Positions 6,201-9,749 of a stretch of DNA of 9,749 nucleotides are shown here, piece by piece (positions within the stretch are counted from its first letter, which is position 1; each line of letters begins with the position of its first letter). Location of the stretch: positions 1 to 9,749 of the forward strand of contig JAIRLF010000407.1 in assembly GCA_031259655.1 (NCBI GenBank), given 5' to 3'. The stretch is from Prevotellaceae bacterium (lineage in GTDB: Bacteria; Bacteroidota; Bacteroidia; Bacteroidales; UBA932). The notes under the pieces are model-generated. The model was not told the DNA's origin. It saw only the letters and a list, made by a program, of their open reading frames with translations, and did no database searches. Both the position numbers and the translations under genes were made by a program.

Positions 6201-7907
6201 TTAATCGACAATTAGTCGCAGTATTGCGGCGCTCATTGGTTTGCCGGTAAAATGTAATCCCACAGTGATAAGCTCTTCGCCTTTGACAGTTGTTTTGTAG
6301 TCCGACAGCAGGATATCTTCGACGGTACAGGTTGAATCTTTGCGAAGTCCCATATCGGCGAATAAATCGGCAGACAGTTTAAGGTAGAGGTCAGGGGCGA
6401 TGGAATCTATTGTAACGAATACTATTAAGCGGCTGTTTGCGGTATATCTGGCAAAAGCGCAGTTCAGATATTGATTAAATCCCTGCGATTTGCCGTCTTT
6501 GTTGCAGTCGAACAGGTTTCCAAAACGACCGTTTGCAACAGCGTCTTCGGAGTTGCAGATATTCAGCAGCCGCGAATAAAAAGCGCGCAGTTCTCGCTGT
6601 TCGGCAGTGAGTTGTCCGCCGTCGAAACGACCATTGTTTATCCATTGTCGGATTTCGGGGACGTGCGTATAATCGAAGATAGACGTTCGTCCGTCGTCGC
6701 CGCTGAAACCCGTTGCTCCCAAAGCTTTTGCGCCGACTTCCTGTCCGAAATATATCATCGTCGGCGAAGAATGTAAAGTTGCGGCAAGGGTCATCAAAGG
6801 AACCGCCTTATCGGGAGAAGCGGCAAACTGAGCGGAAGCAAAACGTTGCTCGTCATGGTTTTCGAGGAATGTCAGCATATTGTGTTCTATTCCTTTAATC
6901 TCCGAATTGAGATAATCCTGCAATTTATCCAACCCGACATGTCCGGTAATTGCGGCGCGGAGCAGGTCGTACAAGCCCGATTTGTCGTACAGATAATCGA
7001 ATCCCGACGAGATATAGCGCTTATAATTTGCCGGCGAATAGGCTTCGCCGATAAACACAATCTCCGGGAACCGCTGTTTAATAGCAAATATCGCATACGA
7101 CCAAAATTCCGTCGGCGTCATTTCGCACATGTCGCAACGGAAACCGTCGATACCCTTATTTGCCCAGAACAGCAAGATTTCCAACATTTTTTGCCAGGTA
7201 TCCGGAACAGGAACAAAATGTGTTGTTCCCGACGAATAGTCGATTCCATAGTTCAACTTCGCCGTTTCGAACCAGTCGTTGATACTTGGCGACGCGCTAA
7301 AGACGTCATTTCCCGACGCTTTTGCCGGATATTCGATATAACTGTCGCTCTTGCCTGCGCCATAGCGTTCTGCCGGAACAACGAAGGCTTCACCCTGTAT
7401 GTAATAGAAATTATTGTCGCGGTCGAAAAAGACATTCGTGTTGTCGTCTTCGCCTAAATCTTTGATTCCGTCGGGTTTGACCTCAGACTTGTAAGTGCGG
7501 GCAACATGATTGGGCACAAAGTCGATTATCACTTTAATACCCGTATTGTGAGTGCGTTCGACGAGTTCGTCGAACTCCTGCATACGCCTGTCGGGATGCG
7601 AAGCGAGGTCAGGGTCAACATCGTAGTAATCTTTGACAGCGTACGGCGACCCTGCTTTACCCTTCACTACGAGCGGATTATCGGGTATGATGCCGTATGC
7701 CGAATAGTCGGTTGCGGTTGCATGTTCAATCACTCCGGTATACCACACATGCGTGATTCCAAGACGTTTCAGTTCGCGGAGAGCAGTAGCGGTAATGTCG
7801 TTGAATTTGCCGCAGCCATTGTCGTCTATCGAACCGTCGAACACGTTGTTGGTGTTGCTGTTCCCGAACAAACGGACGAAAAGCTGATAAATGACCGTTT
7901 TATGCAT
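6201..7907 (-). CDS. Alpha-amylase family glycoside hydrolase (GH13), cytoplasmic
   Basis: This 568-aa retaining glucan hydrolase probably acts on alpha-1,4-linked malto-oligosaccharides or storage glucan inside the cell, since there is no signal peptide or lipobox. The GH13 (beta/alpha)8 barrel motifs are in order. Region I is DFVPNHV (129-135). The nucleophile is Asp259 in GFRCDM, the acid/base is Glu288 in FIGEAY, and the transition-state Asp352 is in LENHDEQ. The N-terminus (VIYQLFVRLFGN, then HVWYTGVIEHAT) matches a Bacteroidetes amylase group I recognise. A beta-rich C-terminal domain follows from about residue 480. The gene is second in an operon, starting 30 nt after the decarboxylase stop. 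It has an unusually clear GGAG (7913-7916) just upstream of the ATG, and no TAnnTTTG is seen before it. The precise substrate cannot be told from sequence. Surface starch use (Sus) is unlikely because there is no secretion signal and no SusC/D genes are in view. Confidence 0.88.
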   Translation of the reverse strand: MHKTVIYQLFVRLFGNSNTNNVFDGSIDDNGCGKFNDITATALRELKRLGITHVWYTGVIEHATATDYSAYGIIPDNPLVVKGKAGSPYAVKDYYDVDPDLASHPDRRMQEFDELVERTHNTGIKVIIDFVPNHVARTYKSEVKPDGIKDLGEDDNTNVFFDRDNNFYYIQGEAFVVPAERYGAGKSDSYIEYPAKASGNDVFSASPSINDWFETAKLNYGIDYSSGTTHFVPVPDTWQKMLEILLFWANKGIDGFRCDMCEMTPTEFWSYAIFAIKQRFPEIVFIGEAYSPANYKRYISSGFDYLYDKSGLYDLLRAAITGHVGLDKLQDYLNSEIKGIEHNMLTFLENHDEQRFASAQFAASPDKAVPLMTLAATLHSSPTMIYFGQEVGAKALGATGFSGDDGRTSIFDYTHVPEIRQWINNGRFDGGQLTAEQRELRAFYSRLLNICNSEDAVANGRFGNLFDCNKDGKSQGFNQYLNCAFARYTANSRLIVFVTIDSIAPDLYLKLSADLFADMGLRKDSTCTVEDILLSDYKTTVKGEELITVGLHFTGKPMSAAILRLIVD

Positions 7908-7912
7908 CGTTT

Positions 7913-7916
7913 CTCC
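7913..7916 (-). promoter_or_regulatory. Shine-Dalgarno-like GGAG before the amylase start
   Basis: On the minus strand, GGAGAAACG directly precedes the ATG at 7907. This is unusual in a phylum that seldom uses Shine-Dalgarno pairing. It supports the chosen start and suggests independent re-initiation after the upstream stop. Confidence 0.45.
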
Positions 7917-7937
7917 GGCGCTTTATCATTCGCTTCA

Positions 7938-9329
7938 TCAGTATCCTAAAATTCTTAACATCGGGCGGTAGCCCTGTTCTTTCGAGAAAAGACGGGTAAA
8001 ATAATCGCCATTTTCGTCTTTGTCGATTATTATATGTTTCGGAGCGGGCTGCAAACAGTGCTGAATACCGCCGAATCCGGCGATAGATTCCTGATAGGCG
8101 CCTGTGTGGAAAAATCCCACATACAGAGGCTCGTTCGTTTGTATCTTTGGCAGGAAAATAGCGTTTGCATGAGCTTCGGAATTGTAATAGTCGCCGCTGT
8201 CGCAGGTCAAGCCGCCTAACATGACGCGCTGGTATTCTTTATCCCAGTGGTTGACCGCCAACTGAATAAATCGTTGTTTAATCGCCCATGTGTCGGGGAG
8301 ATTGGTCATAAACGAACTGTCTATCATGTACCATCTTTCGCGGTCGTTCTGTTGCTTTTCGCCTAATATCGAGTAGATAACAGCTCCGCTTTCGCCTACG
8401 GTGAAACTGCCGAACTCGGTGAAAATGTTCGGTTCGGGGACCTCTCTTTGGGTGCATATCATCTTTATCTGAGCGATGATTTCTTCAGCCATATATTCGT
8501 AATCGTACGTGAAATAAAGAGAATTTTTTATCGGGAAACCGCCGCCAATATTGAGCGAGTCCAAAGTGGGACAAATCTTTTTCAAGTCGCAATACACCTG
8601 AACGCATTTCGACAATTCGTTCCAATAGTAAGCGTCGTCGTGTACTCCGGTATTGATAAAAAAATGAAGCATTTTCATTTCAAACAAAGGATTGTTTTTG
8701 ATTTTTTCCTCATAGAAGCGAAGGATGTCGATATATCTGATTCCGAGTCGCGAGGTGTAAAATTCAAATTTCGGCTGTTCTTCGGCGGCTATACGTATGC
8801 CTATCCGGCACGGCTTTTCCAGCGCTTCGCTAAACATATCAACCTCATGCATATTGTCGAATATCGGAATCGTATTCTCCCATCCGTTGTTAATCAATCC
8901 CGCGATGTTATCGACATACTGTTTTTTCTTGAAGCCATTGCATATAATCCACTTATCTTTATTAATCAGCCCTTGCGAATACAATTCTTCAATAAGATTG
9001 ATGTCAAACGCCGAGGATGTTTCGAGATGAATGTCGTTTTTGAGAGCCTCCTCGAGAACAAAAGCAAAATGCGAACTTTTAGTACAGTAACAATAATTGT
9101 AATCACCCTGATAATCAACTTTTGCCATCGCTACATTGAAAAGACGTTTAGCCTTCTGTATATTTTGGCTAATCTTTGGCAAATAGCTTATTTTCAGAGG
9201 AGTTTTATACTGTTTAATGATATCCATCAAAGGGATATTGTTAAAATACAACTCATTATCAACCACCTCAAACTCCGGTTGAGGAAAATCAAAGGTTTGT
9301 TCGATTAAATCTATATACTTATTTTTCAT
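7938..9329 (-). CDS. speA: Biosynthetic-type arginine decarboxylase (PLP, fold III), compact form
   Basis: This 463-aa enzyme is predicted to convert arginine to agmatine and CO2 for polyamine synthesis in the cytoplasm, using pyridoxal phosphate. The N-terminal alanine-racemase-like barrel carries the PLP lysine Lys84 in YCTKSS, LETSSAFD (102-109) and the phosphate-binding GGGFP (262-266), with EFGSFTVGESG at 305-315. The C-terminal sheet domain has NLPDTWAIKQRF (343-354), the catalytic-cysteine motif LTCDSGD (Cys376, Asp377) and GFFHTGAYQE (405-414). These resemble SpeA motifs (LPDAWGIDQ, ITCDSDG, GAYQE) more than lysine- or ornithine-decarboxylase ones. E. coli SpeA is about 658 aa, so this form lacks the extra helical insertions. 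Members of this length are annotated as arginine decarboxylase in Flavobacteriia and relatives. Substrate is inferred from family. It is the first gene of an operon with the GH13 amylase and has its own promoter at 9372-9401. Confidence 0.85.
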   Translation of the reverse strand: MKNKYIDLIEQTFDFPQPEFEVVDNELYFNNIPLMDIIKQYKTPLKISYLPKISQNIQKAKRLFNVAMAKVDYQGDYNYCYCTKSSHFAFVLEEALKNDIHLETSSAFDINLIEELYSQGLINKDKWIICNGFKKKQYVDNIAGLINNGWENTIPIFDNMHEVDMFSEALEKPCRIGIRIAAEEQPKFEFYTSRLGIRYIDILRFYEEKIKNNPLFEMKMLHFFINTGVHDDAYYWNELSKCVQVYCDLKKICPTLDSLNIGGGFPIKNSLYFTYDYEYMAEEIIAQIKMICTQREVPEPNIFTEFGSFTVGESGAVIYSILGEKQQNDRERWYMIDSSFMTNLPDTWAIKQRFIQLAVNHWDKEYQRVMLGGLTCDSGDYYNSEAHANAIFLPKIQTNEPLYVGFFHTGAYQESIAGFGGIQHCLQPAPKHIIIDKDENGDYFTRLFSKEQGYRPMLRILGY

Positions 9330-9371
9330 TCATACATCGAAATGAACACGTTAACGAAAAAATTATCGGCG

Positions 9372-9401
9372 CAAAGATACAAAAGATTTGTGATTTACAA
9401 T
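9372..9401 (-). promoter_or_regulatory. Promoter of the decarboxylase-amylase operon
   Basis: On the minus strand, TATCTTTG (9372-9379) is a perfect -7 TAnnTTTG. ATTG (9398-9401) stands 18 nt upstream as a -33 element, one base short of the ideal spacing. The predicted start is near 9366, about 37 nt before the ATG at 9329. The -33 element lies inside the first 21-bp repeat unit. Confidence 0.6.
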
Positions 9402-9571
9402 TGTTGATTGTTGATTTACGATTTTTGATTGCTGATTTTTGATTGTTGATTGTTGATTTACGATTGTTGATTGTTGATTTACGATTGCTGATTGTTGATT
9501 TACGATTGTTGATTGTTGATTTACGATTGTTGATTGTTGATTTACGATTTTTGATTGCTGATTTACGATTG
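9391..9571. repeat. 21-bp tandem repeat built from three heptamers, about 8.6 copies
   Basis: Units begin at 9391, 9412, 9433, 9454, 9475, 9496, 9517 and 9538, with a partial ninth at 9559-9571. The consensus consists of heptamers TGATTTA, CGATTGT and TGATTGT in that order. The units at 9454, 9496 and 9517 are identical. Those at 9412 and 9538 share the same two changes, and the unit at 9433 departs most. Because 21 is a multiple of 3, a minus-strand reading frame (9363-9629) stays open and would encode repeated NQQSTIV, but I regard it as non-coding. There are no unique spacers, so it is not CRISPR. Together with the promoter and the element at 9579-9719 it accounts for most of the 420-nt gap after 9329. 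Confidence 0.85.
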
Positions 9572-9578
9572 GTTTGCG

Positions 9579-9719
9579 GCGCAGCTCGGGGTATAGTCGC
9601 CTACTCTTCCGAACTACGTAGTAGTTCAACCCTTTCAGGGTTGATAGAGAGGGGTTGGCGTTGTCCCCGAGCTGCGCTACGCTTGCTCGGGGTTATTCAT
9701 ATTCGACGCCTTCGGCGTC
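9579..9719. repeat. Structured inverted-repeat element (REP-like)
   Basis: A perfect 13-bp inverted repeat (9579-9591 with 9665-9677, GCGCAGCTCGGGG) encloses two adjoining hairpins: GAACTAC/GTAGTTC (9611-9617 with 9621-9627) and TCAACCC/GGGTTGA (9626-9632 with 9638-9644). The right arm can instead pair locally, CCCCGAGC (9665-9672) with GCTCGGGG (9685-9692). A last hairpin, GACGCC/GGCGTC, is at 9705-9719. I see no ORF of note and no recognisable RNA family. It looks like a dispersed palindromic element, but copies elsewhere cannot be seen from this window. The remaining 30 nt to the window end hold nothing I can name. Confidence 0.65.
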
Positions 9720-9749
9720 ATCTGCTACTTCATAATACGACAATTGAAT

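Noticed and set aside
6846..7457. 203-aa + strand reading frame opposite the amylase
   Set aside because: It is antisense to the GH13 catalytic barrel and is of low-complexity composition. It is a shadow frame.
6201..7907. Starch-utilisation (Sus/PUL) locus
   Set aside because: The amylase has no signal peptide or lipobox, and there are no SusC/SusD-like or sensor genes in the window.
8448..9308. 286-aa + strand reading frame opposite the decarboxylase
   Set aside because: It is antisense to a clearly conserved enzyme gene, has no recognisable domain and has no promoter. It is a shadow frame.
9391..9571. CRISPR array
   Set aside because: The 21-bp units are contiguous, with no unique spacers and no cas genes.
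9363..9629. Minus-strand 88-aa reading frame with NQQSTIV repeats
   Set aside because: It is open only because the 21-bp repeat is a multiple of three. It overlaps the decarboxylase promoter, and its N-terminal part covers the hairpin element.

Overview
The window looks like chromosomal DNA from an uncultured member of the Bacteroidota, probably Bacteroidales. I base this on four sequence features. Promoter-like sites have the Bacteroidetes -7 pattern TAnnTTTG, in one case with TTTG exactly 19 nt upstream. Starts mostly lack a Shine-Dalgarno sequence. The Pif1-HRDC-HTH helicase and the compact arginine decarboxylase are of Bacteroidetes type. The gaps carry AT-rich heptanucleotide repeats. 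I cannot place it below order level.

Layout: (1) 1-2448 holds a consensus promoter and a 763-aa DUF5682-family protein on the + strand. (2) 2449-2674 holds a second promoter and a 30-codon remnant resembling the N-terminus of a Bacteroidetes AAA-type ATPase gene. (3) 2675-5149 encodes an 824-aa Pif1-type helicase with HRDC and C-terminal helicase-HTH domains. (4) 5150-5352 is a convergent gap with heptad repeats at both ends and a GC-rich hairpin between them. (5) 5353-6048, minus strand, encodes a CI/S24-like HTH repressor with its own -7 box. (6) 6070-6200 holds pieces of probable dispersed repeats. (7) 6201-9329, minus strand, is a two-gene operon in which the 463-aa arginine decarboxylase is promoter-proximal and a cytoplasmic GH13 alpha-amylase follows 30 nt later. 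(8) 9330-9749 is non-coding. It holds the operon promoter, eight and a half copies of a 21-bp repeat built from 7-bp units, and a strongly structured inverted-repeat element.

Most of the window is housekeeping: DNA maintenance, polyamine synthesis and intracellular glucan breakdown. The genes do not form an obvious single pathway, and I do not see a convincing new multi-gene system. The points most worth following up are the repeat and hairpin element that abuts the decarboxylase promoter, the same heptad period in three separate gap sites, the DUF5682 protein without its usual MoxR/VWA partners in view and with TraB/TIKI-like motifs, and a decapitated ATPase gene whose promoter now appears to serve the helicase.
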